Source of the DNA: Streptomyces iakyrus | Lineage (GTDB): Bacteria > Actinomycetota > Actinomycetes > Streptomycetales > Streptomycetaceae | Reading direction: 5' to 3' | NCBI RefSeq assembly: GCF_000717055.1 | Contig: NZ_JNXI01000016.1 | Coordinates: forward strand, 124,001 to 188,000 | Length of the DNA stretch: 64,000 nt | In this document: positions 17,107-24,908 of the stretch, one piece after another | Position numbering within the stretch: position 1 is the first letter of the stretch | Layout of the letters: every line of letters begins with the position of its first letter | Notes under the pieces: generated by a model | Told to the model about the DNA's origin: nothing | What the model saw: only the letters and a program-made list of their open reading frames with translations | Database searches by the model: none | Program-made: the position numbers and the translations under genes

Positions 17107-17709
17107 TCAGTCGGCCAGGTGGACGTCGAAAAGATCCTCGGGTTCCGGGAGCTCGGTGAGATCGTCCGGTTTCAGGTCCCAGTTCTTGCCGTCGCAGGTG
17201 AGGCGAGGGAGCACGTCGTCACCTGCATCCTCGGCAAGGGGCTTGAAGTCGCACAGGGGCTCAATGACGGCCTTGGCACTGGCCTTGGACCTCTTCTCCG
17301 CCGTGGCGGGGACGATGGACTCCCCCATGGGCTTCCGCGTCTGCACCGTGACCTCGTACCCCAGGGGCAATCCGGTGCCCGCGCACCCTTGGACATCGGC
17401 GTCGTTCTGGCCGGCGAGCTGGTAAGCGCGCGAGCACGGGTCGTTGGCCAGCGGTACGGCGCCGTCGAAGATGTCCTGCCACTTGGCGGGGTCGAGAACG
17501 GCCTCGACCCATTCGCCCGCAAGCTGATCCCGGGCGTCCTGGGCAGCAGCGAGTGCCGCAGCGTCGGCTGCCGTCTGGGCGCCACCCCTGTTCACTGTGG
17601 CCTGGCCGACCGCGAAGTAGGCGAGCGCAAGGAAGAGCAGACCCCCCACCACCGTGATGTAGATGGGGAAGGCCTGCCCTGCGTCGCCGTACCTGCGAGG
17701 TCGCGTCAA
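17107..17709 (-). CDS. TadG-like pilus assembly protein
   Basis: About 200 residues. The reading starts at a TTG that overlaps the flp stop (TTGA), which gives 'LTRPRRYGDAGQAFPIYITVV', typical for Streptomyces TadG-like proteins. One N-terminal helix (about residues 12-34) is followed by an extracellular domain with an 'AADAAALAAAQDARDQL' segment and several Cys. The Glu at +5 seen in true pilins is missing. It probably sits in the membrane as part of the Flp pilus assembly. Translational coupling to Flp is implied by the overlap. Confidence 0.78.
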   Translation of the reverse strand: MTRPRRYGDAGQAFPIYITVVGGLLFLALAYFAVGQATVNRGGAQTAADAAALAAAQDARDQLAGEWVEAVLDPAKWQDIFDGAVPLANDPCSRAYQLAGQNDADVQGCAGTGLPLGYEVTVQTRKPMGESIVPATAEKRSKASAKAVIEPLCDFKPLAEDAGDDVLPRLTCDGKNWDLKPDDLTELPEPEDLFDVHLAD

Positions 17710-17939
17710 TTCCCGACCCGGTTGATCAGGGTCGTGATCTTGTTGAGGATCGTCGTGCCGATGCTGGTACCCGTGATCGCCAACACGATCGCCACCACCA
17801 CCGCGATGATGCCCAGGTACTCGACCGCCGTCTGCCCCTTGTCGCCCGCGCGGCGGCGCATCGCCTCGGCCGTCGTGTTCTTCCAGCCGTTCACGCGGAC
17901 CTTGGTCGCGACGGCGGTCTTCAGCATCAGGTCGCTCAT
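17706..17939 (-). CDS. flp: Flp family type IVb pilin
   Basis: A 77-residue prepilin. The basic leader ends 'RRRAGDKG' and the mature part would begin 'QTAVEYLGIIAVVVAIVLA', with the required Glu at +5 and one hydrophobic helix. This is the classic class III prepilin signal. It needs a TadV/CpaA prepilin peptidase, which is not in this window. ATG 17939 has AGGGGAACACC upstream. The 5' leader holds an inverted repeat (GTGTCG and CGACAC, 17963-17978). It is the first gene of the operon with the TadG-like, lipoprotein and OmpA genes. Confidence 0.9.
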   Translation of the reverse strand: MSDLMLKTAVATKVRVNGWKNTTAEAMRRRAGDKGQTAVEYLGIIAVVVAIVLAITGTSIGTTILNKITTLINRVGN

Positions 17940-17982
17940 GGTGTTCCCCTCCGGTTGCGGCTGTGTCGCTTTCGACACGAGG

Positions 17983-18052
17983 AACGTACGGCGGAACGCC
18001 CTGTCCGCCAGAGGGCCCCTGGGCCCAATTCCGGGCCCAATCGGTGGGGCCC
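17983..18052 (-). promoter_or_regulatory. GGGCCC-box promoter of the flp operon
   Basis: Four GGGCCC boxes (18013-18018, 18021-18026, 18033-18038, 18047-18052) lie upstream of TACGTT (17983-17988, minus strand). The nearest box ends 24 bp from the hexamer. The boxes recur at the toxin and 28153 promoters. They are candidate targets of the LuxR regulator encoded just next door. Confidence 0.65.
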
Positions 18053-18087
18053 AGCCATCGGTTGTCCCCCCATCGCGTCACCGGAGG

Positions 18088-19056
18088 TCACCCCCGTCCC
18101 CGGGGTGCGTCCGGCGCCGTGCCGATCCACTTCGCGGCGGCCTCGGAGCGGCTGGTGCTGTGGAGCTTGGCGAAGATGCGGTTGATGTGGTTCTTGACGG
18201 TCTTCTCGCTGATGAAGCACGTGGCGGCGATCTGCTGGTTGTTCATGCCGGATGCGATGAGGTCCATGATCTCCGCCTCCCTCGTGCTCAGTTGGAACCG
18301 CGCCCTGTCGGGAGCGGCCGGACGGCCACTCGTCCACCCAGACGAAGACTGTCCCACATGCGGTTGCACTTGCGAAAGGTTTTCTGAGGAAGTGGGTGGG
18401 TCCGAGTGGGCGGGTGGACCGAAAGACCCTGTTCGAGCGGCATGTTGAGGTTGTCCATACGCCTGCGCGGAGGTGGAAATTCCGTATGCACTCGCACTCG
18501 ACGACTGGCCGAGCCCTTCCGGCAGGGGCGGAGCCGGTGCCAGGTCCTGGCGGAGTTGGGCCAGCAGGGCGCCCGCCGCCGTGGGGGTGAAGTGGGCCCG
18601 GCCCTCCTTGATGTCCCGTACGGCATCGACCAGCTGGTCGGCCGTGAACTCGCCGTGGACCAGGTAGCCGCCCGCCCCCCGACGCAGGGCCTCCTGGACG
18701 ATCTCCGACTCCCTGCTGTAGGTCAGCATCACCACGGGAGCGATCTGCACCAAGTACGGCAGCGCCGAGATGCCGTCCACGCCCGGCATGCGGACGTCGA
18801 GCAGGACGACGTCCGGGCGGTGCTGGTGGGCGGCCTCGTATGCCTGGCGGCCGTCGGCGGCCTCCGCCACGACCTCGATGTCCGGGCGGCCGGAGAGCAG
18901 GGCGGTGAGACCGGCGCGGACCACCGGGTTGTCGTCCGCCACGACGACCCGGAGGCGGCGGGCCGGCTGGGCCGGCGGCGGGAGCGGAAGGTCGGTGAAC
19001 GGATGGTGCGGCGGCGGCTGCGGGGCGCCGGTGGAGTGGGGCGTCTGGTCCGGCAT
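18088..19056 (-). CDS. LuxR-family response regulator of the tad cluster
   Basis: A 322-residue two-component response regulator. The receiver domain (about 35-155) has 'VVVADDNPVVRAGL' (acidic pocket) and 'PDVVLLDVRMPGVDG' with the phospho-acceptor Asp. The C-terminal LuxR/FixJ HTH (about 255-310) contains 'STREAEIMDLIASGMNNQQIAATCFISEKTVKNH' split by the recognition turn. An unusually long Ser/Gln/Pro linker of about 85 residues joins them. ATG 19056 has GGAGG upstream. It is the last gene of the pilus operon, 26 bp after the kinase that presumably phosphorylates it. Confidence 0.9.
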   Translation of the reverse strand: MPDQTPHSTGAPQPPPHHPFTDLPLPPPAQPARRLRVVVADDNPVVRAGLTALLSGRPDIEVVAEAADGRQAYEAAHQHRPDVVLLDVRMPGVDGISALPYLVQIAPVVMLTYSRESEIVQEALRRGAGGYLVHGEFTADQLVDAVRDIKEGRAHFTPTAAGALLAQLRQDLAPAPPLPEGLGQSSSASAYGISTSAQAYGQPQHAARTGSFGPPAHSDPPTSSENLSQVQPHVGQSSSGWTSGRPAAPDRARFQLSTREAEIMDLIASGMNNQQIAATCFISEKTVKNHINRIFAKLHSTSRSEAAAKWIGTAPDAPRGRG

Positions 19057-19082
19057 CGGGGGCCTCCTCTCGGGTCGTGGGG

Positions 19083-20921
19083 TCATGCGGTGGGGGTGGT
19101 CAGGGCGGCCAGGGGGAGTTCCAGGCGGACCTCCGTGCCCTGGGGGTGGCCGCCGCGGCCTATGCGGATGCGGGCGCCGACGGAGGCCGCGCGTTCGACC
19201 ATGCCGACCAGGCCGAAGTGGCCCGCGCGCCGTAGTTGTTCGAGGCTGGTGCCGGGAGGCAGGCCGCGGCCGTCGTCGTGGACGCTGATGCGGAGCAGGT
19301 CGCCGTGGACCCCCGCGCTGACGTCGACGCGGGTGGGGTGGGCGTGGCGGTGGGCGTTCTCCATGGCTTCCGAGGCGATCGTGAGGAGCTGGCGCGCCAC
19401 CGCCGGTGGGACGGGGGGAACGGCGTGGGCGCCGGTGGGGCGGTAGACCGCCGTCAGACCGGTGCGGGCGCTGAAGTCGCGGGTGCGGGCGGCCAGTTCG
19501 ACCAGGACGTCCGTGGCGTGGGACGGGTCCGATTCGCGGCGCAGGTCGGCCAGGAGTTCGCGGGACTCGGCGGCGGCCCGGCGGGCCGAGCGGGCGACCA
19601 GTGCCGCCTGCTGTCGCATCAGGGCGGGGTCCATGCGGTCGGCGTTCGCCGAGGTGGTCAGGCCGTCCGCTGCCAGGGCCACGCCGTGCAGGGTCTTGGC
19701 GACCGAGTCGTGCATCTCGCGGGCCAGCCGGGCGCGTTCGGCGCTGACCGCCTCCGTCACGGCGAGTCGGGCCTGCACGGTGGTGAGGGCCTGGGTGGCC
19801 GCCCCGAAGCGGAGCATGAGGTTGCGCAGGCTGGAGCCGACGGCTCCGGCGATGACACAGAGGCCGGGCAGGAGGGCGGACTCGGTGATGCCGGGTGCCG
19901 GGTCCTCCTGTGCCGCGTGGATGAGGAGCAGCAGGAGCGCCTGGAGCGAGGCGAAGACAGCCGCCCCGCGCCAGCCGTAGACCAGACCGGCCAGGAGGGG
20001 GGTGCAGACGCTGACGTAGGCGAGGGTGCTGTCGGGGCCGGCCGCGATGAGGAGCAGGGCACCGAAGAGGGTGTCCGCGGCGAGGAGGGAGGGGTGGCGC
20101 AGCAGGAGCGGGCCGAAGCGTTCCCAGTCCCTGAAGAGGACGTAGGAGGTCATGAACGTGACGACCACGGCCGCGCCGACGAGGCGGGTGGGGAGCCCGT
20201 CGTTCGCGTTGACGAGGGCGGTGGGGGTGGCCAGGGCGATCATCGCAAGGCGGAAGCCGAAGACCTGGCGGCACATGGCTTGCAGGGCGTTGACCTGGAT
20301 GTCGATCGCGGGACCCGTGGCGCCGGCCGGGCCCGTGGCAGGGACCGGGGCTTCGACCGGACCGCCCGTGCGGCCGTCGTCGTCGGGCGCGGGCGGCTCC
20401 TGCGGGGGCGCGACGTCGTCGGAGGCAGAGTGACCGTGAGCATGCCGCCGTGGACCGTCCGGCGCGGGCGGCTCCTGCGAAAGCGCGACGTCGTCGGAGG
20501 CAGAGTGACCGTGAGCGTGCCGCCGTGGACCGTCCGGCGCGGGCAGCTCCAGCGAAGGCGCGACGTCATCGAGGGCAGAGCGAGCGTGAGCGTGCCGGCG
20601 TGGGTCGTCTGCCGTCGGCATCGCCTCCGCCGCAGGGGCATTCGCCGCAGCGCCCCGGCCCGTCCCCGCCTGTCGGTGCCCGCCCCCCTTCATCTGCAGC
20701 GTCGGCCCTCCGGCCGCCTCCCACCCCGGTGGCAGCGCGGGCGTCACGGACGTCACCGGCACGTCCGGCGCGCCCGTGCGGACGTGCGCCGGCAGCACCG
20801 TCCCCGCCGGAGGCGTCGTGATCTCCGGCGTCTGCTCGGCGCGGCGACGGCGAAGGCGACGGCCCAGCAGCCCGGTGCGCTCCCCGGCCCGCTCCCCTGC
20901 CCGCTCCCCTGTCATCGACAT
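19083..20921 (-). CDS. sensor histidine kinase (NarL/DesK type) of the tad cluster
   Basis: A 612-residue membrane kinase. The first ~205 residues are disordered, Pro/Ala/His-rich and include three 25-residue tandem repeats (108-182). About six hydrophobic helices follow (about 220-370). The HisKA_3 box is 'LAREMHDSVAKTLHGVAL', with the phospho-acceptor His in MHDS. The HATPase part shows the N-box 'SEAMENAHRHAHP' and G-box 'HDDGRGLPPG'. No extracellular sensor domain is evident. It is 15 bp downstream of tadC and is probably co-transcribed with the regulator downstream. Confidence 0.9.
   Translation of the reverse strand: MSMTGERAGERAGERTGLLGRRLRRRRAEQTPEITTPPAGTVLPAHVRTGAPDVPVTSVTPALPPGWEAAGGPTLQMKGGGHRQAGTGRGAAANAPAAEAMPTADDPRRHAHARSALDDVAPSLELPAPDGPRRHAHGHSASDDVALSQEPPAPDGPRRHAHGHSASDDVAPPQEPPAPDDDGRTGGPVEAPVPATGPAGATGPAIDIQVNALQAMCRQVFGFRLAMIALATPTALVNANDGLPTRLVGAAVVVTFMTSYVLFRDWERFGPLLLRHPSLLAADTLFGALLLIAAGPDSTLAYVSVCTPLLAGLVYGWRGAAVFASLQALLLLLIHAAQEDPAPGITESALLPGLCVIAGAVGSSLRNLMLRFGAATQALTTVQARLAVTEAVSAERARLAREMHDSVAKTLHGVALAADGLTTSANADRMDPALMRQQAALVARSARRAAAESRELLADLRRESDPSHATDVLVELAARTRDFSARTGLTAVYRPTGAHAVPPVPPAVARQLLTIASEAMENAHRHAHPTRVDVSAGVHGDLLRISVHDDGRGLPPGTSLEQLRRAGHFGLVGMVERAASVGARIRIGRGGHPQGTEVRLELPLAALTTPTA
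20376..20600 (-). repeat. three 75-bp in-frame tandem repeats inside the histidine kinase
   Basis: Three 25-codon units, each starting RRHAH and containing SxxDDVA and PAPD, occupy kinase residues 108-182. Units two and three are nearly identical at DNA level, so copy number is likely to vary between strains. Confidence 0.88.
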
Positions 20922-20936
20922 GACGTCGCCTCCCCC

Positions 20937-21824
20937 CTACTTGCCCGTCACCGAGCCGAAGTCCGTGCCCGAGCCGAGGATCAGGCCCGCGCCGAGCAGC
21001 AGCATCGTGGCCGGGACCATGAAGGTCGTGATCATCATCGTGGCCTTGGGGACGGCCCGGGCCGCCTTGCGGCGGGCGTTCTGCGCGTCCGTGCGGCGCA
21101 TGTCCTTGGCGAGGGACACCAGCGTGTCGACGATCGGCGCGCCCAGTTCCTCGCCCTGTTGCAGCGCCGTCACGAACATCGCCACCTGCTCGGAGTCGTT
21201 GCGGCGGCGCAGTTCCGCGAAGGCCTGGCGGCGGCTCATGCCGAGGTCCATCTGGCGCAGGGTGATGCGCAGTTCGTCGGCCCAGGGGCCCTCGTAGCGG
21301 GAGGCGACCCGGTCCAGCGCCTGGCGGAATCCGAGGCCGGCACTCACCACGACCGCCAGGACGTCCAGGAAGTCAGGCAGGGTCCGTTCGATGACGTCCT
21401 TGCGGATGCGGATCGCCGACCAGATGCCGACCTCCGTCCAGAACGCGCCGAAGGCCAGCAGGAGCAGGGCGACGAGCAGCTGGCCCCGCATGAGGAAGAC
21501 CAGGAACCCCACGGCGCCCAGGAAGCCGTAGACCGCCCGCCGCGCCGCGTAGCGGTCGATGGTCAGGCCGCCGGGGTTGCCCGCGAGGTCGATCTTGCGG
21601 CGGTACTTGGCCACCTGCTTGGGGCCCATCAGCCGCAGCACCGCGGGCGCGTAGCGCATGCCCATGCGGTCGATGAGCGAGTCGACCGCGCCGGTGCGGG
21701 TGGAGCCGACCTCCAGGGCCAGGGCGAGGTCGCCGGGCAGCTTGGCCTCCGCCCGGTACATGCGGACGCCGGCGAAGACGCCCCAGACGCTGAGGCCCAT
21801 CAGCAGGGCGAGGAGCAGTCCCAT
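20937..21824 (-). CDS. tadC: TadC, Flp pilus inner-membrane platform protein
   Basis: A 295-residue T2SSF-domain protein. The N-terminal helix 'MGLLLALLMGLSVWGVFAGV' is followed by a cytoplasmic loop, two central helices and the T2SSF domain with 'LPDFLDVLAVVVSAGLGFRQALDRVA' and 'EELGAPIVDTLVSLA'. It ends in a C-terminal helix. It would pair with TadB to form the platform that couples TadA ATP hydrolysis to pilin polymerisation. It sits 16 bp downstream of tadB. Confidence 0.9.
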   Translation of the reverse strand: MGLLLALLMGLSVWGVFAGVRMYRAEAKLPGDLALALEVGSTRTGAVDSLIDRMGMRYAPAVLRLMGPKQVAKYRRKIDLAGNPGGLTIDRYAARRAVYGFLGAVGFLVFLMRGQLLVALLLLAFGAFWTEVGIWSAIRIRKDVIERTLPDFLDVLAVVVSAGLGFRQALDRVASRYEGPWADELRITLRQMDLGMSRRQAFAELRRRNDSEQVAMFVTALQQGEELGAPIVDTLVSLAKDMRRTDAQNARRKAARAVPKATMMITTFMVPATMLLLGAGLILGSGTDFGSVTGK

Positions 21825-21840
21825 GGTTGCCTCCGGGCTC

Positions 21841-22785
21841 TCAGACGTCGATGCGGGACAGGCGGCGGATGAGGACGAAGCCGACGGCGTAGAGCGAGAA
21901 GGCGATGATGACCGCCCCCTGGCCGAAGGGGGAGCCGGTCATGCGGTCCAGGGCGCCGTCCTTGACCCCGTTCATGAGGAACAGGGAGCCGACGCCCAGC
22001 ACCGGCACGGCGTAGGACGTCATGCTGACCTGGGAGAGCTGGGTGCGGACCTCGCGCCGGGTCTCCTTGCGTTCCTCCAGGGTCTCCGTGAGGTTGCGCA
22101 GGGCGCTCACCACCTGACCGCCGGCCCGGTTCGACAGGACCAGCGTGGTGACGAGGACGACCAGTTCGCGGGAGGGCAGGCGGTCGGCCAGTTCGCCCAG
22201 CGCGTCGTCCATCGAGGCCCCGACCGCCAGCTGGGCGGAGACCTTGCCGAGTTCCTCGCCCGCCGGGGCCTCCATCTCCTCCGCGGCCATGCCGATGGCC
22301 GTGCGCAGGGCGAGGCCGGCCTGGGTGGCGTTGGCGAGGATGCGGGCCATCTCGGGGAGCTGGTTGATGAACTTCTCGATGCGTTTCTGCCGCTGCCAGT
22401 TGAGGAACTGGACCGCCACCCCGATGCCCAGGAGGCCCGCCAGAGGGCCGAAGAACGGGGCCAGGGCCGCCTGGCCGATCAGCCACAGGCCCGCGACCGT
22501 GGCGAGCATGTAGACGAAGAACTCGCCGGGGGTGATGTCCAGGCCCGTCGCCGCCAGGCGCAGTTCCAGCTTCTTGCCGAGCTTGGTGCGCCGCAGACGG
22601 CGGTCGATCCCGCGGAAGTTGCGGCGCCGGCCGGCCACCGGGATCTGGCCGGTGGCGGACAGGCGGTCGACCAGTGCCTGCCGCTGTGCCTTGCCCATGG
22701 CGTAGGAGTGCAGGCCGACGACCGCGAGGACGCAGGTCAGCAGGGTGATGCCGGTGGTGAGCGTGATGAGCTGTTGCAGTTCCAT
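21841..22785 (-). CDS. tadB: TadB, Flp pilus inner-membrane platform protein
   Basis: A 314-residue T2SSF-family membrane protein. It has a first helix at residues 6-28 and a basic cytoplasmic loop with 'FRGIDRRLRRTKLGKKLELRL'. Two helices lie near 100-145. The T2SSF domain contains 'QLPEMARILANATQAGLALRTAIGMAAEEM' and 'DRLPSRELVVLVTTLVLSNRAGGQ', and the protein closes with helices at the C-terminus. It forms the assembly platform with TadC. The start is 9 bp from the tadA stop, so the genes are co-translated. Confidence 0.9.
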   Translation of the reverse strand: MELQQLITLTTGITLLTCVLAVVGLHSYAMGKAQRQALVDRLSATGQIPVAGRRRNFRGIDRRLRRTKLGKKLELRLAATGLDITPGEFFVYMLATVAGLWLIGQAALAPFFGPLAGLLGIGVAVQFLNWQRQKRIEKFINQLPEMARILANATQAGLALRTAIGMAAEEMEAPAGEELGKVSAQLAVGASMDDALGELADRLPSRELVVLVTTLVLSNRAGGQVVSALRNLTETLEERKETRREVRTQLSQVSMTSYAVPVLGVGSLFLMNGVKDGALDRMTGSPFGQGAVIIAFSLYAVGFVLIRRLSRIDV

Positions 22786-22794
22786 CGGTCGGTC

Positions 22795-24132
22795 CTACCT
22801 GGCTTCTCGGGTGGCTAGCTGGTCCGCGGACCGGGCGATGCCGAACGCCTGCGGGAGGGGCTGGCTCGCCATGTAGAGGCGGTCGGCGGTGCGGCGCGGG
22901 AGGGGGTAGTACTCGAAGGCCCCGTGGATACGGCCGTCGGAGGTCATCGGCCGGGCGTTGAAGCGGGCGACGCTGACCAGCCGGTACGGGTCGCTGCCGT
23001 GGCTGTCCATCAGGGCGATCTCGGTGATGCGGCGGGCGCCGTCGGCGAACCTCGTCAGCTGCACGATGACGTCGACCGCGCTGTTGATCTGGTCGTGCAG
23101 CGCCACGAAGGGGATCTCCACGTCCGACATGGACGCCAGGGTCTGCAGCCGCATCAGCGCGTCCTCGGCGCTGTTGGCGTGGACGGTGGCGAGGGAGCCG
23201 TCGTGGCCGGTCGACATCGCCTGGAGCATGTCGAGGGACTCGCCGCCGCGGACCTCACCGACGACGATCCGGTCGGGGCGCATGCGCAGCGAGTTGCGGA
23301 CGAGGTCGCGGATCGTGACCTGGCCCTTGCCCTCGACGTTCGGGGGCCGCGACTCCAGGCGGATCACGTGGGGCTGCTGGAGCTGGAGTTCGGCGGAGTC
23401 CTCGATGGTGATGATGCGTTCGCCCTGGGGGATGAGGCCCGACAGGGCGTTCAGCAGGGTCGTCTTTCCGGTGCCGGTCGCACCCGAGACGATGATGTTG
23501 AACTTCGCCTGCACCAGGCCCGCCAGCAGGTACAGCATGGGTTCGTCGAGCGAGCCGAGGCCGATCAGTTCCTGGAGCGTGAAGGAGCGCGGGAAGCGGC
23601 GGATGGTGAGGGTGGCGCCCGTCAGGGACAGTGGCGGGATGATGACGTTGACGCGCTCGCCGGAGGGCAGGCGGGCGTCGACCATCGGGTTCGACTCGTC
23701 GACGCGGCGGTTGACCGTCGAGACGATCCGCTCGATGGTCTGCATCAGCTGGTCGTTGGAGGCGAAGCGCAACGGCAGTTGCTCGACCCGGCCGCCGCGC
23801 TCCACGAAGATCGCGTCCGGGCCGTTGACCATGATCTCGGTGATGGACGCGTCCTCCAGGAGCGGCTCCAGGATGCCGAGGCCGAGTGCCTCGTCGACCA
23901 CCCTGCGGATCAGCTGCGAACGCTCCACCGTCGACAGGACCGGGCCCTCACGGCTGATGATGTGCCCGAGCACGCGCTCCAGCCGTGCCCTGCGCTCGGC
24001 GGCGGCCAGGGAACTCATCTCCGCGAGGTCGATCTCCTCCAGGAGCTTGGCCCGGTAGGAGGCGACCATGTGGCCGTCCTCGCCCCGGTTGCCGTTCTCC
24101 TCGGGGGTGTTGATGCGTGCTCGCAGGCTCAT
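22795..24132 (-). CDS. tadA: TadA/CpaF secretion ATPase of the Flp pilus
   Basis: A 445-residue hexameric traffic ATPase. The N-terminal domain includes 'LLEDASITEIMVNGPDAIFVERGG', typical of CpaF. The Walker A is 'GATGTGKTT' at 217-225. Further family signatures are 'GERIITIEDSAELQL', 'LRMRPDRIVVGEVRGGE' (Walker B region) and the His box 'STGHDGSLATVHAN'. It powers pilin extrusion from the cytoplasmic face of the TadB/TadC platform. ATG 24132 is chosen; the open frame continues upstream as a shadow. Confidence 0.95.
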   Translation of the reverse strand: MSLRARINTPEENGNRGEDGHMVASYRAKLLEEIDLAEMSSLAAAERRARLERVLGHIISREGPVLSTVERSQLIRRVVDEALGLGILEPLLEDASITEIMVNGPDAIFVERGGRVEQLPLRFASNDQLMQTIERIVSTVNRRVDESNPMVDARLPSGERVNVIIPPLSLTGATLTIRRFPRSFTLQELIGLGSLDEPMLYLLAGLVQAKFNIIVSGATGTGKTTLLNALSGLIPQGERIITIEDSAELQLQQPHVIRLESRPPNVEGKGQVTIRDLVRNSLRMRPDRIVVGEVRGGESLDMLQAMSTGHDGSLATVHANSAEDALMRLQTLASMSDVEIPFVALHDQINSAVDVIVQLTRFADGARRITEIALMDSHGSDPYRLVSVARFNARPMTSDGRIHGAFEYYPLPRRTADRLYMASQPLPQAFGIARSADQLATREAR

Positions 24133-24157
24133 GAGTGCGGTGCTCCTAGCTCGGTGC

Positions 24158-24511
24158 TCAGTGGTCGAGCGGCATCGTCGCGGTCTTGACGGCCGGGTCG
24201 AAGTTCCAGCCCGGCACGAGGGACGGGATTTCCACCGTGGCGGTGATGGTGACCTCGTCCGCGCCGTAGGAGGGGACGCAGCCCATGACATTCAGCCAAC
24301 TGCTCACCGCCGCCCGGCAGTCCGCCTCGTACGGTCCTTCCAGCGACGCGCTGCGCGCCCCGGTCCTGGCCGCCGTGCCGGCTTGCTGGGCCGTGTAGGC
24401 GATCAGGCCGAGCTGGACGGCCGCCAGGGCGACGAGCAGCAGGATCGGCAGGAAGCCGATGTACTCGATGGCGACCTGGCCGCGGTCGCGGTGCTTGCGG
24501 GCACGGGTCAT
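24158..24511 (-). CDS. TadE-like minor pseudopilin (TadF position)
   Basis: A 117-residue pseudopilin. The leader 'RKHRDRG' and mature 'QVAIEYIGFLPILLLVALA' give the class III processing site with Glu at +5. A globular tail with two Cys follows ('YEADCRAAVSSWLNVMGC'). It starts one base after the stop of the preceding tadE gene. It would be processed by the same peptidase as Flp and act as a minor pilin or assembly component. Confidence 0.87.
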   Translation of the reverse strand: MTRARKHRDRGQVAIEYIGFLPILLLVALAAVQLGLIAYTAQQAGTAARTGARSASLEGPYEADCRAAVSSWLNVMGCVPSYGADEVTITATVEIPSLVPGWNFDPAVKTATMPLDH

Positions 24512-24512
24512 C

Positions 24513-24908
24513 TCAGTCCGCCTCCTCGACCGCGCCGGCGTGGCCCCGGACCGGGAACGGGAACGACAGCGTGCCCGGGAAGAGGATCGGGACCTCCAGC
24601 CTGACGTCGGCCGTCACATAGCCGGAGCCCGAGCAGGTCACCTCGGCACCGGAGCGCCACGCGTCCGACAGGTGCTTGAGCCCGGCCGCCTCGCACGCGC
24701 CCTGCCGCGCCCCCGGCTCCGCCGCCGTCGCCTGCCGTACCGCCTCGTCCGCGGCGTTGCCCGCGAGCGTGAAGGTGTAGCCGACGAGGACGACCTGCCA
24801 CAGCGCGATCAGCGTGACGATGATCGTCGGGGTCATGCCGAGGAACTCGATGGTGACCTGGCCCCGGTCCCGTAAGGCCGGCGGCGCGAGAGCGGAGCGC
24901 ACGCTCAT
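24513..24908 (-). CDS. tadE: TadE-like minor pseudopilin
   Basis: A 131-residue TadE-family protein. ATG 24908 overlaps the tadZ stop by 4 bp and has GGAGGGAGTC in front. The leader 'PALRDRG' precedes 'QVTIEFLGMTPTIIVTLIALWQ', again with Glu at +5 and one membrane helix. The extracellular tail contains two Cys. It works with the next gene product in the pilus assembly complex. Confidence 0.88.
   Translation of the reverse strand: MSVRSALAPPALRDRGQVTIEFLGMTPTIIVTLIALWQVVLVGYTFTLAGNAADEAVRQATAAEPGARQGACEAAGLKHLSDAWRSGAEVTCSGSGYVTADVRLEVPILFPGTLSFPFPVRGHAGAVEEAD

Noticed and set aside
20376..20600. Tandem 75-bp repeats as a CRISPR-like array
   Set aside because: Units are contiguous, in frame and coding, without spacers or cas genes.
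19236..21872. 878-codon plus-strand open frame across the histidine kinase and tadC
   Set aside because: Antisense shadow of GC-rich genes; composition Asp/Gly/Arg-rich without domains. Same for 13218-15647, 22924-24189, 24953-26908, 33228-35879 and 40690-43059.
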